From the NCBI GenBank assembly GCA_002104905.1, contig MCFE01000017.1:1-64000 (forward strand): DNA of 64,000 bases. The letters run 5' to 3'. The stretch is from Basidiobolus meristosporus CBS 931.73 (Eukaryota > Basidiobolomycota > Basidiobolomycetes > Basidiobolales > Basidiobolaceae). A program made the position numbers and the translations under genes. How positions within the stretch are numbered: the stretch's first letter is position 1; every line of letters begins with the position of its first letter. Shown piece after piece: positions 53,576 to 64,000 of the stretch. A model generated the notes under the pieces. It did not search any database, was not told the origin of the DNA, and saw only the letters and a program-made list of their open reading frames with translations.

Positions 53576-56455
53576 TTACCAGCAGAAAGAGTCCATATTA
53601 TTGAAAAAAGCTTGGTTATCCACATCGATCCGGTAGTTAGGCTTCCCTTCCTCGGATTCTTCAGATTCGGAGTCCGACTCTTCGTCAAAATATCCTTTTC
53701 TCATTGTGTCCATACTTTTGGATGGTTTCAAAACTGAAATATCGGCGTTATCAAACGCTCTCATCTTCTCATTCACAAATGAACTTGGCATCGATAGGGA
53801 GCCGGTGGATTTGGCATTCGCTCGAGTGATCTGTTGTCCAATACCTGAAGAAGCGGAAGGGATTTCCTTTGTTTCTACCGAATTGCTATCCGGCAATGTT
53901 TCAGCCTCGTCAGTTTCTTGCTCGGATGGCTGCGGCTCTGAAGGAGCAATGCTGGCGGCCAGGATTGTCTCTGAAAGGATACCGTTTTCCTGTTTGAGTT
54001 GATGGAATTTTGATAACGTGTACTATTGGGAAATTAGTATTGGTGAGCATTCATCAATTAACCAAACGACATACATTGGAGCCATGATTGACCACACTGC
54101 TGGTGGCATCAGCAACGTTAGGAGAATTGAACATTTTGAGCGGTGCTCTGTCATCTATCAGCTTGACAAATTCTCCCACATCATCCTCATCGTACTGATT
54201 CGTCATTATAGACTGCAGAAGAGTATTCAGTACAAGTGGGGATCATATCCAACAGAGTATACTTACAGCGCGGCTTTGGGGTCGAGATGAGCGCCCAGCA
54301 TTGTCATATAAGCCATCATTGCTTAAAAGGGAGGCCGTTCGACGACGACGAGGCAAGCTTGGGGATGGCCGCGGGTCTTGTGAAAAATCTCCACTGTATC
54401 TGTTTCCAAAGGACGAAGCTAATTTTGTAGTGCCAGTGGAAGCTCGACTTACTAGCGGTGGTGGTGTTCCCGCGGTGCGAGAGAATGATGAATGTGCATA
54501 TTGCTGATGGAGAGAAGGGTTGGACGTTTTTTTACGAAGACTACCTAAACTAGGTGATGCAGGTGTCTCATGTAACGAGGCGGGGGAAGAAGAAAGGGAA
54601 GGGGATTTGAAAGGGGATATTAGAGAAAGCGATGGACGAGAAGATGGGGATCTACTATATATCGAAGAAGACTGATTCTAAACACATGCAAATGACTGTC
54701 AGTATGACCAGCAGTTATCACTTTGCAGCCAAGGCACTAACCCATACAGGCCTGCGAACCGAGTTTGATGGGACCTGGCTTGCCCCGGATACGCTAGCTC
54801 GGCCGTCAAATTCACTGTTGCTCCCATTGTCATAGATATCGATGGGGGTTTTTCCACCAGTGCTCGAAAGAGAGCGCGTACGAATATGGTTTCTGGAGCC
54901 AACAGATGATAGCGTAGGTGAGGGTCGCAGCACTGGTGGCTGCGAAAATCGGCGGACATTATATTCCTTTGGTGATAGTGAGGTGCTAGCCCGTGGCGTG
55001 GTCGATAGATTGTACTTGGATGCATAGTCGTCGGTCGATTCAATTCCAGTACTTTGCATACGTTGTGAGCCATGAGACGATCGAAGTGAGCTTGTACGTG
55101 AGATCTAGAATCAAGCGCTAAGTGTCCATGCTTCAATTCACCAATAAAGCAATTAAATTTACTCGATAGCTTCGGTTCTCCATATAGTCATGGTGTCTAC
55201 TCCCATAGGAGTGATCTTGGAATTGCGAATCGATCTCGCTTGGTGATGTTGTGAGGAAGTGCTCTTTGTCTGTCGTGGTGAACTTGGAACTGAGAACAGC
55301 CTCTGGATCTTCAACACAAAAATTGCAATTCGAACGGTATCTTACATTCAGAACGAAAGAACTAAGGGAAACGAATGCACTTTAGGATACCCAGCCCCCA
55401 AGATATACGTGAAGGAATGATAAATTACCCTAAAGGTGTATCGATTGGGTCAAAGGCATGACTCGAAGAGCTGCCGTGAGTGTCTGTCTCCGATATTGGT
55501 GTATCTTGTATTCAAAATGTTTAGTCAAGGAAGTCTTGCAGACCAAAATGTCGTTAGTAACAAAAGTACCTATGCCAATCTCGTTATCAGGTGTCATTGG
55601 AGTTGTGGTTAACCGGTATCCCAGCTTGAGACCATTCAACTTCATCTTGCGAAGTCTACGAAATAGTCTGTACGCTGGTAATTGGCGTACATACGTATAT
55701 AAAGATCTAAAAAATACTATGGATTTTTTATATACGACAGGGAGGTCCACAACGCCTGAGCCGACAGGCTCCCTACAGAAATGGTTATGAGAACCTGGTA
55801 TCCACAAATACATGAGAAGAGCCAAGCTTACATTAGAAACAATTGCCATGACTCCAGGAGAATAGTATGCTTCTTGCTAATTTTGTCGATATACTTGAGG
55901 TGAGAACTGAGACTGCCGTTCCCGATATCAACTCTAACTTTCTGCATCAATTCGTCATTTAAAACCAGAATCTGCCTATGGTTCAACTCCGAGGCATCTA
56001 GATATATTTCTATTATCATAGGTGAGGGCGAAACGGCTGACAAACAGTTAGTTCGCCAATACTTCAGCTCTGTTTTATAGGTTTTATAGTCTTCGAGTTC
56101 CAGATTGAACTGCAGTAAACAATGATCAATTAATACGCACGCCCGGTCGAAGTACTCAATTCCAAATGCTGTTACCCATTTGTTTACTTTTTTGGTGCTA
56201 GAGCTGGTTGTTGGTGAGGAGTGTAATATTCTAGATTGAAGGAGGATCTGCGTAACTTTTGTATAGAAATTCTGCAGAAGGGCATGCAGAAGTAAGTCAA
56301 CCTGAAATTTCTAGAGGTGAAAGGTTCATCCAAACCTGGGCTATTTGTTCACATCTTTGGTTACGTCCAGATAATGAAGCAGAGGTACTAGCAACAGACG
56401 GTGCGTAGGCAGAAGAAGGTGGCGGGGAGTCTGTTACGAGTGGTGTACGATTCAT
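53576..56455 (-). CDS. atg13: Autophagy protein Atg13
   Basis: Regulatory subunit of the Atg1 kinase complex that starts autophagosome formation. CDS exons: 56455-56336, 56271-56176, 56109-55832, 55772-55570, 55504-55429, 55361-55163, 55104-54748, 54677-54267, 54212-54075, 54022-53576 (774 aa). The HORMA domain is diagnostic: QNFYTKVTQILLQSR, KVNKW-FNLELEDYKTYKTELKYWR, SPMIIEIYLD, LPVVYKKSIVFFRSLYTYVR and LGYRLTTTP, ending FVLNVRYRSNCNFCVEDPEA with LSSKF. A long Ser/Pro-rich disordered region carries the Atg1- and Atg17-binding functions in other fungi. A late acidic motif QYDEDDVGEFVKLID-DRAPLKMF resembles the Atg13 C-terminal region. A strong internal donor (CTA/GTAAGTCG near 54450) could allow alternative splicing. 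Divergent from iks1. Confidence 0.92.
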
Positions 56456-57290
56456 TGTCTTTCTTGTTATAGACGAAAAAGGTTAACTTTCATCTTACTT
56501 GGGTATACGTACAAAGGCCCAACAAAGACCAAAAGATGAAAATCAAGTGCAAACAACAGATGTGAAAGCAGTGATAGGGATGATAAATTTGGAAGCTAGC
56601 AGTACAGGGAGCATCATATAAGTATTGATTATCCCCTTTGCTAATAATTGCGGTCAACTGACACCAATCACCTTTGTGAGGGCCGGGGTCAACTGACACC
56701 AATGAGAGTATTCACTTTCCCATTGTTAACGCTAAAATCACTGACGATGTTTAATCGGCTGGAGGATTCATGCTTCCTTGGTAATTAGCATGTAAAAATC
56801 GAGTTTTAAGATCCACGATCCGGTAATAGGTGTAATGGAGAGAAGCAGCTCCAACTACTTGATTCGCAGAACGGTGTGCAGGTTTAATTTCTTGCCCTCT
56901 AAGCGGCAACTGCAAAATCATACTGCCTCGCCTAATAAAGTGTCTTTGGCATTTGCAGTTAATGGGATCTTGAGCAAATCATCTCAGTATAAGTTCTACG
57001 TCATTACTCTCCACCATATATGGATTCCCGATCATTTTACCTATACGTACTTGTCAATCAAGCATTTATTCCTTTTAGACTTCGCCGCGATATTGATTAA
57101 ACTAGTCAGTTTTCCATCATGCATAGGCAGTCACGCCACAATACACTCGTCATTAATCCTACCAGTTTAGTACAGATTTCTTCGAGGTCGAGCATATTCG
57201 AGACTGCACCTCATATAGTCTCTTTCCCCAGATCTTGTGTTTATTTTTGTCCATAGCTAATTGGTATACTTACCCAAGCGCTTTTATATA
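56456..57290. promoter_or_regulatory. Bidirectional promoter region of atg13 and iks1
   Basis: 835 bp between divergent starts, containing the 17-bp direct repeat at 56652 and 56687. No coding exon accepted. Confidence 0.45.
56652..56703. repeat. 17-bp perfect direct repeat in the atg13/iks1 promoter
   Basis: GGTCAACTGACACCAAT at 56652-56668 and 56687-56703, 35 bp apart start to start. Each copy holds a GTCA/TGAC dyad around an AC and a CAACTG E-box-like core. Placed about 200-250 bp upstream of the atg13 start; likely paired binding sites (inference). Confidence 0.6.
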
Positions 57291-60200
57291 ATGAGCGATC
57301 ACTCTTTTCGGAGACGACGCCAAACTTATCCTTCTGAGAGCAGTGGAAATTCTCCGCAACTAGAGTTGGTACATTACCCGAAGGATTGGAAGGTCATTTT
57401 GTAAGTATGCCGATAGGTGATTCCCATTTTATGCGTTAGCGTCTTCATTGCAGGGCCCATAGGCATCCAACCAACTCATGTTTTCCAAATCCCATATCTA
57501 AAAAAACTCTCGATACTTTAGACATAATGCGCCTGGAGGCCAACTTGTACTCTACAACAAACAAGACAAAAAATTAGCAGTGCAAAGAGGAGCCAGACAA
57601 CGAAGTTTGCCGGTGAGCATCGAAACATTGATTAACAGCTTTAACAATATTTATTGAATCTTTTCTCCCAGACACCGGATCCCGGCATGTGTATGCTTTG
57701 TCATAGGCCCTATGAAACTGAACGCGATCCAGTAGGTAAAAACCTTGAATCGATACAAGTTCCCTGTTACTAACGATGTCTATAAGGATTATACAAACTC
57801 TTTCATGGATGCTAATTACTTTCAACTGCTAGCCGCGGCATCAACGTAACACGTTATTATCATTCAATTGTTATTAATTTTGAATTAACAATTCGTTAGT
57901 CCACCTTCGGATGAAGAGTCCTCAGACATAGGCGAACCTGCTACTAGTGCACCAGTCTTTGTCGATTCACAATCGCACCTTTCGGCCAATTCCTTTAACC
58001 AAGGTTATTATCGCCGCTTTTTCATAGAAGAGAAAAAACTGGGCCGTGGTTTTCGTGGATCGGTCTTTCTTTGCCAGGTAATATGGATCCTTTTTCACTG
58101 GAGAACGTCTTACCCATATTTCGAACGATAGCATGTTCTGGATAATGTTTATCTAGGCCAATATGCAGTGAAAAAAGTAGCAATCGGTACAGTGCGCGTT
58201 GAGAAGAATGAGTAATAATCAATATTACTAACAATGATGGCGGACTCTAGGTGATAACCATGAATGGCTGACTCGAATGTTAAAAGAGGTTCACCTTCTT
58301 GAAACACTCCATCATATGAACATTATTGACTATAAGCATGCGTGGCTGGAGAACCATTGTTTAAATAATTTTGGTAAGTAACTTTAGCGAGTTTCTATTA
58401 TCTTGATCAAATATTCAGACATCCTGCATTACTCTAGGCCCTGATGTTCCATGTCTCTTCATTCTAATGGTAGATACTTACAATCTTCAACGACTAGCGG
58501 TTGCTTTATCAACTCACACCAACCCGATATAGGAATGTGCCAACGGCGGAAACCTGGAGGAGTATATTAACCAAATGGATGAAAGTATGGATACTCCACA
58601 GCACAAGCCACTTAATTTGAAGGAGCAGTTGATTGCTGAGCGAAATAGAAAGCGCAGCCTTCGCGATAGGGGAGTAGGAATCAGAGGAGGAAGCCCCGCT
58701 TTTGGAGCCAGAGCGGCATCAAATCCACAAAATGTCCGTCTGTTAACATTAGAGGAGATATGGTCATTCTTCAAGGACATATGTGAAGGTTTAGCACATC
58801 TTCATAGGAACGGGATTATACATCGAGATTTGAAGCCACCAAACCTACTATTGAACTATAGTAATGGTGAGGCTAAAAGCGGAATGTGAGTACTCTCCTA
58901 CATTGTTGATGAACCAGTGCAGACTTGGTAATATTTTCTTGACTTGTCATGTAGTCCAAAGATACTTCTGTCAGATTTTGGAGAGTGTGAAATACTTACT
59001 CAACTTGTTAACCGTGATCGAACCGGTGCAACGGGAACCATGGAGTTTATGGCTCCTGAGCTATTGCAAGGTTGGCATTTCATTTATGTGGACTAATATT
59101 TTTGGGAATACTCATATGATTCACAACAGTTGACAGTCAAGGTCATTATATAAAGGACTACTCTCCAAAAGCTGATATGTGGTCGTTAGGGATGCTCTTG
59201 TATTATCTTTGCTATTCTCGACTGCCGTATCACAATATAGAGGATGTAGATCTTCTAAAACAAGAGGTCTTAGGGCTACAGAAGTATGTGTATCCATGGT
59301 TGAGCAAATGTTTGCATTCACATTCACATTCACATTTACCAAATCTTGTAGAATTGAGTTCCCCAATAAGTATCCCGACTTTGTACGAGATGACATACCG
59401 CATCAACTACACGATCTGATCCGACAACTCTTGTCTCTCAACCCCCGGCGTAGACCCTCTATCGATGATATACTTGATCAGTGGACGATCCATGGCTCAT
59501 TTGTACCTCAGAACCAAACAGAGGTCAGTATAAGGAAACAGGCCTTGACTGTTTTGCCATTCATTAACGCTATGCTATAGATAAATGCCGCTCGTTCAGA
59601 TGCACGAAGACAAGAAACGGTTGGCTTTCAACAATATTGATACTTTCATAACATAGACACTATATTAATACGTTGCAAGAAGCCACAAATAACAAGGATC
59701 CCATCTGATGCCGACATTGCTCAAACTATGGCAAAGAAGCTGACGAAGCACCAAAGAAGGTAGGCACCCTTCGGTATACCGTGGTCCCTGGCATTGCCCG
59801 AAACGTATTAATGTTGGTATAAACACGTCCCTAACGCCAGACCGGATAAAGCGAGATTCGAGAAAATCACAAATGCTTCGGAGACTGAAGTAAGTGACGG
59901 CTGGTGCTTTTCAAGAGTTAACGTATCTCACAAATATCAGTCGGACAGTGACATTACGGCCAAACTCCGACTTCTTCCTGATAGAGAAGAGAAACTCTAT
60001 ACCATTTTAAATTTCCTGAAGGCTCCGATGAATGCCAAAATACTAGTAGCTATTTTGAAGGTGAGATTTTGTTACTGGCCTGCTCATACGGGTGGGTGAT
60101 TGACGACCACATATGCTTCCAGATAGCTAGCATAATGCTGTTCTGCCATCCATTCTCGCCGAATCCGATAATTTTCTACCCGATTCTTGTCTCTTCTTTG

Positions 60201-60356
60201 TCGGATTTTTATTTGTAAGTTGTGGTTTGAGTTTGGAACTGGTCATATATGATACTGACATATACTTTTAGCAAGAGTTCCACTCCAAATGGGAAACTTG
60301 TTGTATTACATATAATCCTACTCGTAGGGGGTAGCTACTTCAATGCTACTTGTTGA
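57291..60356 (+). CDS. iks1: Iks1-type serine/threonine kinase with C-terminal membrane segments
   Basis: Protein kinase related to fungal Iks1. CDS exons: 57291-57400, 57522-57612, 57672-57731, 57787-57845, 57900-58077, 58132-58186, 58251-58373, 58438-58469, 58533-58885, 58955-59070, 59130-59283, 59352-59523, 59581-59619, 59680-59759, 59841-59889, 59941-60060, 60123-60214, 60272-60356 (655 aa; yeast Iks1 is similar). An N-terminal segment with [11 protein letters not shown] and CMLCHRPY precedes the kinase: [63 protein letters not shown] long insert lies in the N-lobe/C-lobe hinge region. The tail has two hydrophobic segments ([12 protein letters not shown] region and [12 protein letters not shown]). 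The last five junctions rest on phase and splice consensus only. Substrate unknown. Confidence 0.86.
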
Positions 60357-60768
60357 AGTTCCATTTCTTAGCAATTGACCATAGGAATAAAGATATTGGC
60401 TGCATGGTTATTATCGATCTAACCAAAACACGAAAATGATGTCAATGGACGTTACACGTAGATCACTGGCAAAGTCTATCTTCGTTTGACAATAGATCAG
60501 TTCCTAGGACATAGAGGATGATTTGGTTGTAAATAGGAAAAGTAATGTTCGAGGCACTAGGTAATGCCATACCGGTTTCCGGGATATTTTGTGATCAAAA
60601 GGAACTTACCATCACATTAATCAACCGTTTTGATACGCATATTAATCTATTGGATATTCATTGAAATAAGCATGAGCAAGTATGATTATGCGGATTATAT
60701 ACACGTCTTAGTAGTTATCTCAATCCCACAGAATACCAACAACCTCAGTGCACACATCATAAGGGCAA
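60357..60768. other. Intergenic region upstream of the PalC gene
   Basis: 412 bp between two plus-strand genes. AT-rich, no motif recognised. Confidence 0.3.
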
Positions 60769-62361
60769 ATGAGTTACCCTTTCGATTATCCCTCATTGTC
60801 ATCTCTCTCATTTACGAGCTTCATAAAAGCAAACGATTCCCCATACGCTAGTCACATCAATGAAGCCACTGGACTTCGTGAACGAATGCGGGGGCAATTA
60901 AAAGCCGCTCGAAAATCCACCGTTGTTGATTTTCCAAAGCTGCTACAGGTTATATATCGGTTATTTCCGGCCCTTATGGCAGTTGTGCTATAACATTTCC
61001 ACTTCTATAGGCGATTGAGGATTATCTACCGTCAGTACTTGGTCTAGTTTGGGCAATTGAAGAGCAAGAGATAGAGCTTAGCAGTAACTTAGGTAGGAAA
61101 TATGTCAGGCGTCACAAGTTCCAAACTAACCTTGCACATATGTAGAGTTTACTTGGCGCTGCATCTTAACGTATGATGTTCGACCACCGATGATGCAAAG
61201 TTTCAAAAGCATGAAAAAGCCTAAAGTTACTTGCCATTCCATCTATTATGAGCTATCCTATACTCTATTGGCGTACGGTTTTGTTCTCTCGAATTGGGCA
61301 ACTTGCATATTTCAAAAAGAAGTTCAGCTGAACCAAGACGAAGCCAAATTAAATATGGTATGGTTTCTATAAAATGCGGCAGGAATTGAAGCTCGACTAG
61401 CCATTAACTCCAAGGAAATTTTTAGGCAGCGGAACTCCTGTGCAAGGCTTCGGGGGTCTTTAATTACGTTTCAGAGAACATTTGCCCCAAATGGGATAGT
61501 GGTGAGAAGCCTATTGATTGCACCCGAGAAGTGACCACCGCGCTGGCTAGGTTAAAAATGTACTCTTATGATTTGAGATGCACTATTACTTACTCCAATG
61601 ACTTTCTTAGGATCACATTGGCAGATGCCCAGAGTATAGCGATCCGCCGTGCACTTCAGCGCAAAAGTTCCCATAGTTTGCTCGCAAAACTTACCATTGG
61701 AGTAGCGAACAATTATGAATTCTCTATGGGACTGATTAGTAGCCTTCCTAGACACGTAGTCTGCAGCATCTTCAAGAAGTACATCGGTGACGGGATCATT
61801 TACCACCAGGTAAGTTAATACACCGATTCAATGGCAGCTGCGCCACACATACTGAAGTCGCTAATCCGTTTAGGCCATCGCCAAGAGATATCTCGCTATG
61901 GACGCGTATGAGAACCAGTAAGTCCCGTAATATCACTTCTTTTGATGTTCTAATTCTGATTCTGCTGGTACTCCACAGAAAAGTCGGGATTGCCGTAGGC
62001 TTTATCAAAGAGGCCAAAGAATCGTTGGGGAATCTAAGCAAGCATGCGAAGAGTGACGCAGTAGCACTTCATGCCGAAAGAGAATTGGAAGAAGTCAAAG
62101 AACTGTACTCACTGTACAAGCGAATCAATGACACGGTATGCCTAATATGCGATCACTCTATTCATAAGCAGATGTATAATGCTCACACCCCTGTAGGTGT
62201 CGTACGAACCTGTACCGTCGAAAGCAGAATTAACTACCCTGATTCCAGGGGGTCGAAGCGTTTTGGATGCCAAACCTTTTTCCTTACCAAAGCATACATT
62301 CAATGCCGCAGATGCTGGCGAATCATCAGGAGAGTATCCGCTCTCTAGAGCTTACTACTAG
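60769..62361 (+). CDS. palC: BRO1-domain pH-response protein PalC
   Basis: Member of the Pal/Rim ambient-pH signalling pathway; in Aspergillus, PalC links the plasma-membrane sensor to ESCRT-III (Vps32). CDS exons: 60769-60948, 61011-61092, 61146-61357, 61426-61550, 61611-61809, 61874-61917, 61979-62135, 62197-62361 (387 aa). The N-terminus SYPFDYPSLSSLSFTSF is PalC-like. The BRO1 domain shows AIEDYLPSVLGLVWAI, FTWRCILTYDVRPP, IYYELSYTLLAYGFVLSNWA, AAELLCKASGVFNYVSENI, LADAQSIAIRRALQ and AIAKRYLAMDAYENQKVGIA, ending SYEPVPSKAELTTLIPGGRS. BROX or other BRO1 proteins are the alternative, but the N-terminus favours PalC. All junctions are GT-AG and in phase. Confidence 0.87.
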
Positions 62362-62571
62362 AAAACGAAAATCGCATTTTACAATTGACTAGACATCTGT
62401 CCGATTTACTTTTCCCATTCATCGAATAAATTACGGATGCTTATCAGTAAACAAAAGGGCAAGATATCACCTTTATTGAGTACAATGTAAGATATATGCG
62501 CGAAAATCTATGAATGCTAGTCGTTATGTATCATGTCTAAAGATTGCCTTGGAATGTGTGTATGTGTAGGC
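62362..62571. other. Convergent 3' region between palC and bcs1
   Basis: 210 bp between the stop codons; AT-rich, containing CGAATAAAT at 62421-62429 as a possible poly(A) signal for palC. Confidence 0.3.
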
Positions 62572-64000
62572 TCACTGGCTCGGTTGATGTGATTCATCTC
62601 CGAAATCACTCTCACTAAAACCCTTCCCTCCTCTCTGAACAAATGCGACTGCATTCTCGACGGCCGCTTCGGGACGCTTCTTGTAACTCATTAAAAAACC
62701 TTGCAGCTGTGCCATGGAAAATGCTCTGTTGGGGATAATTTCTGCAAATTTCTCAGCGAGTCGTTGTTGCTTTGCGCGATCCAATTGTGGATTCATTGAA
62801 TCAACAGGATAGAACCGTTCGAAGAGCTCTCGAGCCTGGTCATTCGTCGCAGCTCCAAAGTATGCACGGACATCAATACGCCCGGGTCTAATCAAAGCGG
62901 GGTCAAGATGATCAATATGGCTACAATGTATTAAATTAGTTAAGAACAGAGTATCCGGGAACTAGAAAAGAGTTACTTCGTTGTCATGCAGAGTAAGCGC
63001 CCTTCCTGCAAAAATTGCCATGCAAATTAGTATAACCTTCAACTATGACTTATACGATATACCAACCTGAGCAGCAACGCCATCAATGGCATTCAGTAGA
63101 CCTGTGTAAATTCATTAATTTTCGTATTCTAGAATGACTATCGATCCTCACTACCTACCCGAGAAAGTAACATTGTTCTGGTTCGAGTTTTTATCACGAT
63201 GAACGAATGCTGCGTCTACATCTTCAATGAGTAAAATACACCTACACATTGGTCCCAGGTTAACATTCCAGCCTCAGTAAGGCTACAAAAATAATCGGCT
63301 TACCTGGTGGGAGTATCGGTGACCAACTCCGTTAGCGTATCATCCGTTAGCGATTTGTTGGCAAGGTTGACAACATAGATGTTCAGGCCGAGTTCTCCAG
63401 CTAAAGCATGAATGAATGATGTTTTCCCGCTTCCAGGTGTGCCATATAGTAGATAACCGCGTCTATACCCGCAGAATTAATACAGTGTACACAAATGAGC
63501 GATGTTTATACAAACCTATAGGGAATTCCTCGATCCGAGTACCACGTTTCACTGCTAAGAAACTCACCAGCATCCTCAACTAGGAAAGATTTAAGTCCAC
63601 TCTCCAATACTATTGAGTTGAGCGGTCTTGAGGAGAGTTATTACTGGCAACCAAGCAAACAAATGAGCAATATTTAATATCCTACCTGCGCGGACGAGAA
63701 CGTGTTCTTCTCCAAGTGCTTCATCATACGTTAGTAAGCATCCATTCAATGCGAGGTTTAGTGCTGACTGATTACCCATATTGATCAGCAGCAAATACGA
63801 TGGTGCGAGAGGTGTCACGTTCGATGAACTTTTCTTTGGCCTCGAGAACCAAGTCCTGAAGAACATCACGGCAACGACCTAGAGTGGAAATACTAATGCT
63901 CTCGATATGACTCCCAGCAGTAATATTGGATACTACAGCAGAAGGCTTAATGCGCTCACGCGATAACCATAGCAAACGGCCTTGGTAGGTGAAGAAGTGC
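62572..64000 (-). CDS. bcs1: Mitochondrial AAA ATPase Bcs1, 5'-truncated by window edge
   Basis: Inner-membrane AAA ATPase that moves the Rieske protein across the membrane during complex III assembly. Visible CDS exons: 64000-63776 (partial), 63718-63686, 63626-63516, 63462-63304, 63241-63159, 63101-63067, 63005-62977 (29 nt), 62920-62572 (about 294 aa). The Bcs1-specific domain ends [20 protein letters not shown], followed by [23 protein letters not shown]. Walker A is [10 protein letters not shown], Walker B is [12 protein letters not shown], then [38 protein letters not shown]. The N-terminus, with its transmembrane helix, lies beyond 64000. Confidence 0.93.

Noticed and set aside
54440-54460. 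Strong donor GTAAGTCG inside an atg13 exon as an obligatory intron
   Set aside because: The reading frame stays open across it with normal Ser-rich composition, and no acceptor is required; at most it is an alternative site.

Overview
This window is nuclear DNA of a fungus, very probably an early-diverging (non-Dikarya) lineage such as Mucoromycota or Zoopagomycota. The evidence is the gene set: PalC, Atg13, Iks1, a Nab3-type RNA-binding protein, Hda1 fused to an Arb2 domain, and a Snf5/Sfh1 protein with a GATA finger. There are many short GT-AG introns (about 50-90 nt) with CTAAC-like branch sites, and one intron has the textbook hallmarks of a U12-type AT-AC intron. Dikarya generally lack the minor spliceosome. 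I cannot name the species from sequence alone. Exon models below were built by eye from splice consensus, reading phase and protein-family conservation. Several start codons and first exons lie outside any long open frame.

Layout. 0-4.4 kb: a 5'-truncated MFS sugar porter, a flavin-containing monooxygenase with a TATA box and duplicated upstream element, and a seven-helix receptor-like protein. 4.4-9.5 kb: a gene-poor stretch with an old repeat family and an inverted repeat. 9.5-16 kb: two tandem RING-RING-LON proteins, a coiled-coil protein and a TMEM41/VTT-family membrane protein. 16.6-27.3 kb: Snf5/Sfh1, a LACTB2-type nuclease, a Nab3-like RNA-binding protein and a 26-exon CLC chloride/proton exchanger carrying the AT-AC intron. 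27.6-34.2 kb: mainly ribosome-production genes (gar1, esf2, nhp2, rpl6, rpl43), with bub3 between the last two.

34.4-46.5 kb: a small membrane protein, then a translation neighbourhood of threonyl-tRNA synthetase, Elongator subunit Elp1, the tRNA cytosine methyltransferase Dnmt2 and ribosomal protein uS7, followed by the ER cargo receptor Surf4/Erv29. elp1 and dnmt2 are divergent with only 282 bp between start codons, and both products modify tRNA anticodon loops. 46.9-64 kb: mitochondrial succinyl-CoA ligase beta, Hda1 (two apparent frameshifts), Atg13, Iks1 kinase, PalC, and a Bcs1 AAA ATPase cut by the window end.

Genes fall into two structural classes. Some are nearly intron-free and highly expressed or very long (elp1, rpl6, rps5, lsc2). 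Others are minutely split, with coding exons of 8-30 nt (clc, hda1, dnmt2, nab3, bcs1). Three apparent one-base frame breaks (one in nhp2, two in hda1) suggest either assembly indels or real lesions. No CRISPR, rRNA, convincing tRNA or intact transposon was seen.
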